The position numbers were made by a program, and so were the translations under genes. A model generated the notes under the pieces. It was not told where the DNA came from, ran no database searches, and worked only from the letters and a program-made list of their open reading frames with translations. A stretch of 64,000 bases of DNA, taken from the NCBI RefSeq assembly GCF_900103975.1, contig NZ_FNIR01000012.1, positions 1 through 64,000 on the forward strand, read 5' to 3'. This DNA is from Klenkia soli (GTDB lineage Bacteria; Actinomycetota; Actinomycetes; Mycobacteriales; Geodermatophilaceae). Positions within the stretch are counted from its first letter, which is position 1. Every line of letters starts with the position of its first letter. Positions 34,577 to 43,184 of this stretch are shown piece after piece.

Positions 34577-35839
34577 CTAGGGGCGGAACGCCTCGCGGCG
34601 GGCCGTGCCGTCGTAGCCGCCGCGGGGCGCGGGCAGGCCGAACAGCGACCCGACCGTGGGCGCGACGTCGACGGTGCGGGCCTGGGCGGTGGAGATCCCC
34701 TGCCGCACGCGGGGGTGCCCGCCGGCCACGAAGAACGGGATCGGCTCGGTCGCGGGGTGGCCGTGGTTGCCCGGGATGGGGTTGCTGACCACGGTGGGGT
34801 CGCTGAACCGCCACCCGGGCCGGCAGTACGCCACCAGGTCCCCGGCCTCCGGGCCCAGCCGCAGCTCCGCCGGCGGCTGCACCGAGAGCACGCCGGGGTG
34901 GACCCGCACCAGGTCGGCCACCTGCCGCAGCCCGGCGGCCCGACCGGCGGCGGGGCCGGTCCAGTACACGAGGTCGGCGCCGCCGTTCTGGCCGATCTGC
35001 ACGCTGCCCCGCAGGTCGGGGCGGGCCTGCAGCACCAGGTCGACGGAGATCACGTTCGTCGGCACCGACCAGTCCATGGAGTGGTCGGCCAGCACCACCA
35101 GCACCGAGCTGGCCCAGCGGCCGGTGGTCTGCAGGTGGGTGACGAACCGGGCGACCTGGGTGTCCTGGGTCAGCAGCGCGGCCCGGCGGGCGGCCTGCAG
35201 GCCGTAGGGCCCGGTGACGTCGGAATGGCCCACCCGGTCGACGTCCCCCAGGTTGACGAACACCAGGGCGGGGTCGAACTCGTCGACCACGGCGATCGCG
35301 GCGTCCGTGGTGGCGACGTCGGGGGCGTGCCCGGTGACCGGCAGCAGCGGGAAGGGCTCCCAGCGGTGGGTGGCCCGGGTGCCGAAGACGCCGTAGAGGT
35401 AGTCCTTGCTGAGCACGCTGCCCGTCGTCCGCCCGGTCGCGGCCAGCCGCTCGAGCAGGGTCGGCGCCTTCAGGTCGGTGGCCCGGTCGAGGGTGCGGAC
35501 GGCGCCCTCGGCCCGGTCGTACACGGAGTTCGCCGGGACGCCGGACCGGTCCGGCCGCACCCCGGTCATCATCATCACGTGGTTGGGGATGGTCTCCATC
35601 ACCGGCAGCGAGCGGGCCTGGGGGAACGTCGTCCCGGCCTGCTGCAGCGACCACAGCGTCGGCGTGCTCAGCGGGGTGACCTCGTCCGGGCGCATGCCGT
35701 CGACGACCAGCACGTACACCCGGAGGTCGCCGACCCCGGCCCGGGCGGGGGTCGTCCCGGCGACGGTGGACAGCAGCACCCCCGCCCCGCCGGCGGCGGT
35801 GACCTGGAGGAAGCGGCGGCGGGTGAGGGCGTCGGCCAT
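34577..35839 (-). CDS. Alkaline-phosphatase-superfamily phosphodiesterase/nucleotide pyrophosphatase, Tat-exported
   Basis: The 420-residue protein has a Tat signal (LTRRRFLQVTAAGGAGVLLS). The catalytic domain of the type I phosphodiesterase/NPP family shows VLVVDGMRPDEVTPLSTPTL, the metal and nucleophile region with NHVMMMTGVRPDRSG, NLGDVDRVGHSD and, near the end, NHGHPA. It is predicted to cleave nucleotides or phosphodiesters outside the membrane. ATG 35839 begins the signal. It converges with the PhoD-like gene (12 bases between stops) and is divergent from the riboswitch operon. Confidence 0.88.
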   Translation of the reverse strand: MADALTRRRFLQVTAAGGAGVLLSTVAGTTPARAGVGDLRVYVLVVDGMRPDEVTPLSTPTLWSLQQAGTTFPQARSLPVMETIPNHVMMMTGVRPDRSGVPANSVYDRAEGAVRTLDRATDLKAPTLLERLAATGRTTGSVLSKDYLYGVFGTRATHRWEPFPLLPVTGHAPDVATTDAAIAVVDEFDPALVFVNLGDVDRVGHSDVTGPYGLQAARRAALLTQDTQVARFVTHLQTTGRWASSVLVVLADHSMDWSVPTNVISVDLVLQARPDLRGSVQIGQNGGADLVYWTGPAAGRAAGLRQVADLVRVHPGVLSVQPPAELRLGPEAGDLVAYCRPGWRFSDPTVVSNPIPGNHGHPATEPIPFFVAGGHPRVRQGISTAQARTVDVAPTVGSLFGLPAPRGGYDGTARREAFRP

Positions 35840-35929
35840 GCCCGGGTCAACGTCGCCCGCCCGGCCCGGTTGCGGCTCCCGACCAGGTGTCGCCGGGAGT
35901 TCACCGGCGGGTCACCCCTAGGGTGGGTG

Positions 35930-36114
35930 GCGCAGCTGGTCCGGCCGCCGCGAGGTGGCCGGGGCAAGAGGGAACCCGGTGCGAGTCCGGGACTGCCCCG
36001 CAGCGGTGAGCAGGAACGACCGCCGTCAACGAAGCACTGGGTGCACCAGCACCTGGGAAGCGACGGCCAGTAGGTGGGTCCCCGGGCCCGTGCCCGCGAG
36101 TCCGAAGACCTGCC
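35930..36114 (+). ncRNA. Cobalamin (B12/AdoCbl) riboswitch
   Basis: The region holds the conserved core AAGAGGGAACCCGGTGCGAG, continues with TCCGGGACTGCCCCGCAGCG, and closes with the B12 box GAGTCCGAAGACCTGCC (36098-36114). The 5' segment GGCGCAGCTGGTC can pair with GACCTGCC to close the central junction (P1). All sequence hallmarks of the class are present. It lies 134 bases before the start of the transporter operon, so high cobalamin should shut off that operon. Ends are approximate. The rest of the 408-base gap (35840-36247) shows no gene. Confidence 0.95.
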
Positions 36115-36247
36115 AGCCGTGGCCGCGCGGGACCTCCGCGTGGTCGGTCGGCGACCTCGTGGGCGGGTCCGGACGACGGCGGGTCACCCCTGCCCGGTCT
36201 CCCCCCGCGGTGCCGCAGACCCCCTGCCGCTCGCGAGGAGAGAGCCG

Positions 36248-37714
36248 TTGAGACGCACCGCCCTGGGCATCACCGCCCTGCTGGCCCTGACCGCCTGCGG
36301 GGGCGGCACGACCGCCGCGGGCAGCGACCGCATCCGGTTGGCCTACGCCTTCGTGCCGGTCGCCGGGCTGTCGCCCTACAGCGACGACGCCGTGACCGGC
36401 TACGGGATCGGGGCCACCGAGACGCTCGTCAAGCTGGACCCGGCCGGCGCCCCCCAGCCGCTGCTGGCCGAGTCCTGGACCCAGGTCGACCCGTTGACCT
36501 GGCGGTTCGACCTGCGCGACGACGTCACCTTCCAGGACGGGACGGCGATGACCGCCGACGTGGTGGCCGCGGGCCTGCAGCACGCGGTCGACGCCGACCC
36601 CACCCCGCGGGCGCTGTCCGGGGTGGACCTCTCGGTCGCCGTGGCCGACGAGGACACCCTGACCCTCACCACCGCCGCGCCGGACCCGGTGCTGCCCCAG
36701 CGGCTGACCTCCCCGGAGCTGGTGGTGCTCTCCCCCGGCGCCTACGCCGACCCGTCGTCCCCGGACCTGGTCGGCACCGGAACCGGGCCCTACGAGCTGG
36801 TCTCGGTCGACGGCACGACCGGCGCCGAGCTCGACGCCTACGCCGGTTACTGGGGCGGCACCCCGGCCGCCGCCGGGGTCGACGTCCGCTTCCTCTCCGA
36901 GGGCGGTTCCCGGACGGCGGCCCTGCGCGCCGACGAGGTGGACGTCGCGCAAGCGGTCCCGGTCTCGCAGATCGGCACGCTGGGCGCCGACGACGAGCTG
37001 CAGTCGGTGCCGCTCCCCCGCACCGTGTCGGTGCACCTGACCCAGACCTCGCCGGTGTTCGCCGACCCGGGCCTGCGCGAGGCCGCCCGGCAGGCGATCG
37101 CCGGGTTGGACATCGCCGGCACCGTGTACGAGGGCCAGGCCGACGCCCCCGAGGGCCTGTTCGGGCCGACGTCGACCTGGGCCGCGGACCGGCAGCCCCC
37201 CGACCACCCGACCGCCACCGCGCCGAGCGGGCAGGCGATCACGCTGGCCACCTTCTCCGACCGGGCCGAGCTGCCCGAGGTGGCCGCGGCGGTCGCCGAC
37301 GCGCTGCGCACCGCCGGCTTCGACGTCGACCTGCGGGTCGGGCTCTACACCGACATGGAGGCCGACTACCTCGCCGGCACGTACGACGCCGTCCTCATGA
37401 GCCGGTCCTACGGCCAGGACACCGCCGACCCGCTGTCCTACCTGTCCTCGGACTTCGGCTGCGCCGGGGGCTACGACCTGTCCCGCTACTGCGACCCCGC
37501 CGTCGACGCGCAGCTCGCCGCCGGCTCGCCGCTGGCCGACGTCGACGCCCGCAACCAGGTCGCGCTCGCCGTCGAGCGCACCGTGCTGGGCGCCGACGCC
37601 GTGGTGCCCGTCGTGCACGACCGCACCCGGTTCGGGGTGTCCCAGCGGGTGGCCGGGCTGGCCGCCGACCCGTGGGAGCGGTCGATCATCACCGCCGACA
37701 CGTCGGTGGGCTGA
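36248..37714 (+). CDS. Dpp/NikA-type substrate-binding lipoprotein under B12 control
   Basis: The 488-residue SBP_bac_5 family protein has a lipoprotein signal (TALGITALLALTACGGG, lipobox LTAC) and the family motif SWTQVDPLTWRFDLRDDVTF with FQDGTAMTADVV. TTG 36248 is the start; GAGGAG lies 7 bases upstream, and no ATG/GTG alternative fits. Being the first gene after a cobalamin riboswitch, it probably binds cobalt, nickel-like metal chelates or a corrinoid rather than peptides. It is followed after 5 bases by the ATPases and the fused permease. Confidence 0.9.
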   Translation: MRRTALGITALLALTACGGGTTAAGSDRIRLAYAFVPVAGLSPYSDDAVTGYGIGATETLVKLDPAGAPQPLLAESWTQVDPLTWRFDLRDDVTFQDGTAMTADVVAAGLQHAVDADPTPRALSGVDLSVAVADEDTLTLTTAAPDPVLPQRLTSPELVVLSPGAYADPSSPDLVGTGTGPYELVSVDGTTGAELDAYAGYWGGTPAAAGVDVRFLSEGGSRTAALRADEVDVAQAVPVSQIGTLGADDELQSVPLPRTVSVHLTQTSPVFADPGLREAARQAIAGLDIAGTVYEGQADAPEGLFGPTSTWAADRQPPDHPTATAPSGQAITLATFSDRAELPEVAAAVADALRTAGFDVDLRVGLYTDMEADYLAGTYDAVLMSRSYGQDTADPLSYLSSDFGCAGGYDLSRYCDPAVDAQLAAGSPLADVDARNQVALAVERTVLGADAVVPVVHDRTRFGVSQRVAGLAADPWERSIITADTSVG

Positions 37715-37719
37715 GCCGC

Positions 37720-38460
37720 GTGCTCGTCGAGGTCACCGGGCTCGCCGTCACGGCCGGGGACCGTCGGCTGGTCGGCCCGCTGGACCTCGCGGTGGCCGAG
37801 GGCGAGCGGGTCGGCCTGGTCGGACCGTCGGGGTCGGGCAAGTCGCTGACCGTGGCGGCGGTGCTCGGCGAGGTGCCCGCCGACCTGCGGGTGAGCGGTG
37901 CGGTCCGGGTGGCCGGTCGTCCGGCCGGCGACCCGTCGCTGCGCGGCCGGGTCGCCGGGGCGCTGTTCCAGGACAGCGCCACCGCGCTGGACCCGCTGGC
38001 CCGGGTGGGTGCGCAGCTGGCCGGCCCCGCCCGGCGCCTGCACGCCCTGACCCGCGCCGCGGCCCGCGTGCAGGCGCGCGAGGACCTGGCCCGGCTGGGG
38101 TTCGCCGACCCCGAGGACGTCGCCCGGGCGTGGCCGGCGACCCTGTCCGGTGGTCAGCGGCAGCGCGTGGCACTGGCCCTGGCGCTGGCCGGGCGGCCCC
38201 GGCTGCTGGTCGCCGACGAGCCCACGACGGCGCTGGACACCGTCAGCCAGGCCGCCGTGCTGGACCTGGTCGACCGGCTCGCCCCCGCCCTGCTGCTGGT
38301 CAGCCACGACCTGGCCGTGGTCGCCCGCTGCTGCACCCGCGTGCTGGTCCTGTCCGACGGCCGGGTGGTCGAGGAGGGGGCGACCGCGGCCGTGCTCGCC
38401 GCGCCGCAGCACCCCGTGACCCGCGCGCTGGTGGCCGCCGCCCGGGCCGGGCCGTCGTGA
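37720..38460 (+). CDS. ABC ATPase, DppD/NikD type
   Basis: The 246-residue ATPase has Walker A GPSGSGKSLT, signature LSGGQRQRVALALAL, Walker B RLLVADEPTTALD and H-loop SHDLA. It is shorter than typical DppD (~320) and lacks the C-terminal Fe-S/oligopeptide tail, as in NikD. GTG 37720 lies 5 bases after the binding-protein stop. It pairs with the following ATPase for the heterodimeric engine of the riboswitch-controlled importer. Confidence 0.9.
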   Translation: MLVEVTGLAVTAGDRRLVGPLDLAVAEGERVGLVGPSGSGKSLTVAAVLGEVPADLRVSGAVRVAGRPAGDPSLRGRVAGALFQDSATALDPLARVGAQLAGPARRLHALTRAAARVQAREDLARLGFADPEDVARAWPATLSGGQRQRVALALALAGRPRLLVADEPTTALDTVSQAAVLDLVDRLAPALLLVSHDLAVVARCCTRVLVLSDGRVVEEGATAAVLAAPQHPVTRALVAAARAGPS

Positions 38461-39194
38461 TCGAGGTCCACGGGGTGGTCCGGCGCTACCGCCGGCACGG
38501 CGCGCCCGCGCTGGACGGCGTCGACCTGGAGCTCCCCGCCGGGCGCGACCTGGCGCTGGTGGGCAGCTCGGGGGCCGGCAAGAGCACCCTGCTGCGCGTG
38601 CTGCTGGGCCTCGAGCCCGCCGACGCCGGCACGGTGCGGGTGCTCGGCCGGCCCGTGGCCCCCGGGTCGGCCCGGTCGCTGCGCTGGCTGCGGGCGGCGG
38701 TCGGGGTGGTCGCGCAGGACGCCGGCAGCTCGCTGGACCCGCGCTGGCCGGTCGGCCGCAGCGTCGCCGAGCCGCTGCGGCTGCTGGACCTGCCCGGTGA
38801 CCCCGCCGCTCGGGTCCGCGAGGTGCTGACCGCGGTCGACGTCGACCCCGGCGCCGCCGACCGGCGGCCCGCGGCGTTCTCCGGTGGGCAGCGGCAGCGG
38901 ATCGCGCTGGCCCGGGCCCTGGTCCACCGCCCGACGCTGCTGGTCGCCGACGAGCTGCTCTCGGGGGCGGACGCCGTCCTCCGCGGCCACCTGCTGGCGC
39001 TGCTGACGGGGCTCGGGACCCAGCTGCTGCTGGTCACCCACGACCTCGCGCTGGCCGGCGCGCTGGCCGGCGACGTCGCCGTCCTCGCGGCCGGCCGGGT
39101 GGTCGAGCACGGTCCCGCGGTCGACGTCCTGCGCGCTCCGGTCGCCGCCGAGACCCGGCTGCTGCGCGACGCGGTGCTGCGGTTGCCGGCATGA
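38457..39194 (+). CDS. ABC ATPase, DppF/NikE type
   Basis: The 245-residue ATPase has Walker A GSSGAGKSTL, signature FSGGQRQRIALARAL, and H-loop VTHDLA. The Walker B region reads TLLVADELLSGAD, where the usual DEPxSxLD has become DELLSGAD, so Pro is lost but the catalytic Glu stays. GTG 38457 overlaps the previous TGA (GTGA), and its own TGA overlaps the permease ATG (ATGA), so the operon is tightly coupled. Confidence 0.9.
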   Translation: MIEVHGVVRRYRRHGAPALDGVDLELPAGRDLALVGSSGAGKSTLLRVLLGLEPADAGTVRVLGRPVAPGSARSLRWLRAAVGVVAQDAGSSLDPRWPVGRSVAEPLRLLDLPGDPAARVREVLTAVDVDPGAADRRPAAFSGGQRQRIALARALVHRPTLLVADELLSGADAVLRGHLLALLTGLGTQLLLVTHDLALAGALAGDVAVLAAGRVVEHGPAVDVLRAPVAAETRLLRDAVLRLPA

Positions 39195-40888
39195 GGGGGC
39201 TGCGCAGCGGGCTGGCGGTGGTCGGCACCGCACTGGCCGTCGTCCTGCTCCTGGCGGCGCTGCCGTGGCTGCGCGGGGAGGACCCGGCGGTCACCGTCTT
39301 CCGGGCCCTCTACGCCGAGCGGACCCGGGACCCCGCCGTCGTCGAGGCGCTGCGGGTCGACCTCGACCTGCCCGCCGGGCCGGTGTCGGGGGCGTGGCAG
39401 TGGCTGTCCCGGGCCCTGCGCGGCGACCTGGGCGTGAGCTGGGTGGACCGCGAGCCGGTGGCCCCCGAGGTGCTGCGGGCGGTCGGGGTCTCCGCCGGGC
39501 TGGCCGGGGCCGCGGTCGGGGTCGCCGTCCTCGTCGCCGCGCTCCTGCTGGTGCCGGCGACGGTGCGCGCGGTGCGCCGAGGCCGGCCACCGGGCGGGTG
39601 GGCGCCCACCGCGCTGGCCGCCGTCCCCGAGGTGGTGCTCGGCGTGCTGCTGCTGACCGGGGCCGCGGTCGGGCTGGGCTGGTTCCCGACCTCGGGGTGG
39701 GGCACCCCGGCCCAGGTCGTGCTCCCCGCGCTGGCGCTCGGGCTGCCCGGCGGTGGGTTGCTGGCCCGGGTGCTGGGGAGCACGGTCGCCGCCGCGGTGG
39801 CCGAGCCCTGGGTGCGCACCGCCCGGGTCAACGGCGCGGGCACCAGCGCGGTCGCCCGGTCGGTGCTGCGCCGGGCGGTCGCCGTCGCGGCACCCCAGCT
39901 GGCGCTGGTCGGGGTGGGGGTGCTCGGGTCGTCGGTCGCCGTCGAGCAGCTGTTCGCGGTGCCCGGCGCGGGCCGGACGGCGTTGCGGGCGGTGCTCGCC
40001 CTGGACCTGCCGCTGCTGCAGGGCTGCGTGCTGGCGCTCGTGCTGCTGGGCCTGCTCGTCGGGCTCGCCGGCGGTGCCGCCCACCGGTGGCTGCTGCGCC
40101 CGGCCCTGGGCGCCGGGGACCTCGTGGCGCCCGTGCCGGTGGCGGCGCGCGGCACCGCCGTCCCGCTGGTCGCCGCCGGGGTGCTGCTGGTCGGGGTCGC
40201 CGCGGGGGTGCTGCGGGACGGGGCGGTGGTGCTCGGCGACCGGTTGGCCCCGCCTTCCTGGTCGCACCCGCTGGGGGCCGACGCCGTCGGGCGGGACGTG
40301 CTGGCCCGCTTCGGTGCGGGGGCGCTGCTGACCGTCGGGGTCGGCGTCGCGGTCACCGCGCTGGCCACGGTGCTGGCCCTGCTGGTCGCGGCGACCGCCC
40401 GGGACACTCGGCCGGGGGTGCCCGACGTGCTCAACGCGCTGCCCGGGGTGCTGGTCGGCGTGGTGCTGGCGGCCGTCACCGGGCCGGGCCTGCTGCCGGC
40501 GGCGCTGGGCGTGCTGGTCGTGGCGTGGGTGCCGCTGGCGGTGCACGGCCGGTCGCTGGTGGTGCTGGGCCTGGCCGGGGCGCCGGTGCGGGCCGCGGTG
40601 CTGGCCGGGGCCGGGCGGGGCCGGGTGCTGCGGTCGCACGTGCTGCCCGGCGTCGTCGGCCCCCTGGTGCGGCACGCGCTGGCCCGGGTGCCCTCGGCGT
40701 CGCTGGCCCTGGCGTCGCTGAGCTTCCTGGGCCTGGGGGCGGCCACCGACTCCCCGGAGTGGGGCGCGATGCTCGCCGAGGGCCTGCCCTACCTCGAGCG
40801 CGCCCCGTGGGTGGCCGGCGCCCCCGTCGTCGGCCTCCTGCTGCTCGGCGTCGTCGCGGGGACGGCGACCGCACCCCGCCGACGCTGA
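39191..40888 (+). CDS. Fused DppB-DppC type ABC permease
   Basis: The 565-residue chain joins two permeases that are normally separate. Residues ~1-300 are DppB-like, with the EAA-loop region EPWVRTARVNGAGTSAVARS and LGSSVAVEQLFAVPGAGRTA. Residues ~310-565 are DppC-like, with HPLGADAVGRDVLARFGAGA, RSHVLPGVVGPLVRHALAR and SFLGLGAATDSPEWGAML. No stop or frameshift lies between the halves. ATG 39191 overlaps the upstream ATPase stop. The single protein can supply both transmembrane halves of the importer. Confidence 0.88.
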   Translation: MRGLRSGLAVVGTALAVVLLLAALPWLRGEDPAVTVFRALYAERTRDPAVVEALRVDLDLPAGPVSGAWQWLSRALRGDLGVSWVDREPVAPEVLRAVGVSAGLAGAAVGVAVLVAALLLVPATVRAVRRGRPPGGWAPTALAAVPEVVLGVLLLTGAAVGLGWFPTSGWGTPAQVVLPALALGLPGGGLLARVLGSTVAAAVAEPWVRTARVNGAGTSAVARSVLRRAVAVAAPQLALVGVGVLGSSVAVEQLFAVPGAGRTALRAVLALDLPLLQGCVLALVLLGLLVGLAGGAAHRWLLRPALGAGDLVAPVPVAARGTAVPLVAAGVLLVGVAAGVLRDGAVVLGDRLAPPSWSHPLGADAVGRDVLARFGAGALLTVGVGVAVTALATVLALLVAATARDTRPGVPDVLNALPGVLVGVVLAAVTGPGLLPAALGVLVVAWVPLAVHGRSLVVLGLAGAPVRAAVLAGAGRGRVLRSHVLPGVVGPLVRHALARVPSASLALASLSFLGLGAATDSPEWGAMLAEGLPYLERAPWVAGAPVVGLLLLGVVAGTATAPRRR

Positions 40889-40895
40889 GCCCGGT

Positions 40896-42017
40896 TCAGG
40901 CCGCGGCCGGCACCCGCGCCCCGGTCAGCCGGTCCATCACCAGCGTGGCCGGGTCGGGGTGCCGCCGGCGCGGCCGGGGACGGGCGGCCGCCGCGACCAC
41001 GGCGGCGGCCAGCTCGGCGCGGGTGGTCGTCCAGGGGGCGAGGCCGGCGTCGGCGAGGACCGCGGCGTTGGCCCGGCCGTGCCCGGGGATCGGCCGGTGG
41101 GTGATCATCGGCAGCCCGGCGACCAGCGCCTCGGTGCAGGACATCCCGCCGGCGTTGTGCACCAGCACGTCGGCGGCGGCCATCAGCTCGGGCACGTCGT
41201 CCCGCCACCCGAGCGCGACCACGCCGGGCAGCGCGGCCAGCCGGTCCCGCCGGGCCGCGTTGCGCCCGCACAGCACGACCGGTGCGGCACCGACCGCGCA
41301 CAGGTCGGCCACCGTGGTCGCGACGTCGCCCAGGCCCAGGGACCCGGCGACGACCAGCGCGACCGGGTGCCCGCCGGCCAGCCCCAGCCCCAGCCCCAGC
41401 CCGGCACGCAACCGGGTCCTCGTCGTCGCCGGGACCGGCCGGGCGAAGCGGGCCGGCACCAGCGGACCGGCCACGGTCATCGGCACCCCGTAGCGCACCA
41501 GACCGTGCCGGGCGGTCGCCGCGGTGACGGTCAGGTGGTCGTCCACGGCCGGGTGCAGCCAGGTGCGGTGCACGGCCGGGTCGGTGAGGTAGGTCAGCAC
41601 GGGGACGGCGAGCGTGCCCGCGGCCCGCAGGTCGCCGAGGGTCTGCGAGGCCAGCGGGTGGGTGGAGACGACGACGTCGGGTCCGGCCGCACGCACCCAC
41701 GCCTCGACGGCCGGGCGGGCCGCGGTCGCCGTCCGGCGGGCCGCGCGGCGGAGCAGGCCGTCGCGTTCCAGGCCGCGGACCAGCAGGTCGAACGCGGCGG
41801 GGACGCGGTTGACGCACGGGCCGTAGGCATCGCCGACCACGCGGCGCAGCGGCCCGGGCAGCGCGGTCAGCAGGTCCTGCACCTGCACCGCGGCACCGGC
41901 CAGCCGCAGCCGTAGGGCCAGCTCGGCTGCAGCGGCGTCGTGGCCGGCGCCGACACCGGCGGACACGACGAGCACGCGGGGGCCGGTCGGGGGCGGGGGG
42001 GCCAGGACACGGCGCAC
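40896..42017 (-). CDS. MGDG-synthase-like glycosyltransferase (GT28 type)
   Basis: The 373-residue GT-B fold enzyme begins with a glycine-rich N-terminal loop (VLVVSAGVGAGHDAAAAELA), has the MGDG_synth helix region DAYGPCVNRVPAAFDLLV, and a C-terminal donor-binding motif HNAGGMSCTEALVAGLPMI. It probably transfers a sugar to a lipid or other acceptor at the membrane. GTG 42017 has GAGGAG at 6 bases, so the longer reading from 42146 is rejected. It converges with the fused-permease gene (7 bases between stops). Confidence 0.85.
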   Translation of the reverse strand: MRRVLAPPPPTGPRVLVVSAGVGAGHDAAAAELALRLRLAGAAVQVQDLLTALPGPLRRVVGDAYGPCVNRVPAAFDLLVRGLERDGLLRRAARRTATAARPAVEAWVRAAGPDVVVSTHPLASQTLGDLRAAGTLAVPVLTYLTDPAVHRTWLHPAVDDHLTVTAATARHGLVRYGVPMTVAGPLVPARFARPVPATTRTRLRAGLGLGLGLAGGHPVALVVAGSLGLGDVATTVADLCAVGAAPVVLCGRNAARRDRLAALPGVVALGWRDDVPELMAAADVLVHNAGGMSCTEALVAGLPMITHRPIPGHGRANAAVLADAGLAPWTTTRAELAAAVVAAAARPRPRRRHPDPATLVMDRLTGARVPAAA

Positions 42018-42201
42018 GATCGTCTCCTCGGTGGTCGGGGCTCCACGACAGGCGACGCTGCACGGCCCGGGTCGACGGGTGGGGGTCGGCCGCTGACCGG
42101 TCGGCGAACAGCGCGTGGCCGGCCGGCGGGCCACGGCACCCTTCATCCCCCGTTCACCCGGGGATCGGCTGGCGGACGCCGGCTCCGTGGAGCATGCGGC
42201 G

Positions 42202-43164
42202 GTGCCCCCTCTGGACGTGCCCTCCGCTCCCCACTACGTCGCCGACCCCGACCAGCAGGAGCAGCTGGACGACCTGGCCGGCTGGCGGTTGGCCCCGCTC
42301 CCGGACGAGAACTCCGACGAGGACTGGGACGACGACCGAGAGCTGCTGGCCCCCGACGGCACCCTGGTGCAGACCTGGCGCGAGGACTACCCCTACGACA
42401 CCCGCCTGGGTCGCCGCGAGTACGAGATCGAGAAGCGCCGCCTGCAGATCGAGCTGCTCAAGCTGCAGGGCTGGGTCAAGGAGACCGGGCATCGGGTGGT
42501 GGTCGTGTTCGAGGGCCGCGACGCCGCCGGCAAGGGCGGCACGATCAAGCGCTTCGCCGAGCACCTGAACCCCCGCGGCGCCCGGGTCGTGGCGCTGGAC
42601 AAGCCGACCGAGCGCGAGCGCGGCCAGTGGTACTTCCAGCGCTACGTGGCCCACCTGCCCGCGGCCGGCGAGATCGTGCTCCTCGACCGCTCCTGGTACA
42701 ACCGCGGCGGCGTCGAGCGGGTCATGGGCTACTGCACCGACGACGAGTACCAGCTCTTCCAGCGGCAGGCGCCGGAGTTCGAGCGGATGCTGGTCGACAG
42801 CGGCATCCGGCTGGTCAAGCTGTGGTTCTCGGTCTCCCGCGGCGAGCAGCGCACCCGGTTCGTCGTGCGGCAGATCGACCCGGTGCGGCAGTGGAAGCTC
42901 TCCCCCACCGACCTGGCCTCGCTCGACCGGTGGGCGGACTACACCCGGGCCAAGGAGGCGGTGTTCGCCGCCACCGACACCGACCACGCGCCGTGGACCG
43001 TCGTCCGCAGCAACGACAAGAAGCGCGCCCGGCTGGAGGCCATGCGGCACGTGCTGTCGGTGATGCCCTACACCGACCGGGACGAGGCGGTCGTCGGCAC
43101 GCCCGACCCGCTGGTGGTCGTGTCGGCGCACGACGTGCTGGAGGCCGACGCCCGACCCGCCTGA
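42202..43164 (+). CDS. ppk2: Polyphosphate kinase 2
   Basis: The 320-residue PPK2-family kinase has Walker A FEGRDAAGKGGTIKRF, lid/Walker B region LLDRSWYNRGGVERVMGYCT, and the C-terminal TVVRSNDKKRARLEAMRHVL. It transfers phosphate between polyphosphate and nucleotides (NDP/NTP or NMP level). The start is uncertain: in-frame GTGs at 42115, 42187 and 42202 are possible. 42202 has GGAG at 9 bases and gives the normal family length, while the conserved part starts well downstream of all three. Confidence 0.93.
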   Translation: MPPLDVPSAPHYVADPDQQEQLDDLAGWRLAPLPDENSDEDWDDDRELLAPDGTLVQTWREDYPYDTRLGRREYEIEKRRLQIELLKLQGWVKETGHRVVVVFEGRDAAGKGGTIKRFAEHLNPRGARVVALDKPTERERGQWYFQRYVAHLPAAGEIVLLDRSWYNRGGVERVMGYCTDDEYQLFQRQAPEFERMLVDSGIRLVKLWFSVSRGEQRTRFVVRQIDPVRQWKLSPTDLASLDRWADYTRAKEAVFAATDTDHAPWTVVRSNDKKRARLEAMRHVLSVMPYTDRDEAVVGTPDPLVVVSAHDVLEADARPA

Positions 43165-43184
43165 CGCAGGTACCGTCGGCGCCC

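Noticed and set aside
35840-36247. A plus-strand reading running through the riboswitch into the binding-protein gene
   Set aside because: It would extend the lipoprotein N-terminus through a structured B12 RNA; the TTG at 36248 with GAGGAG and a proper lipobox signal is far better.
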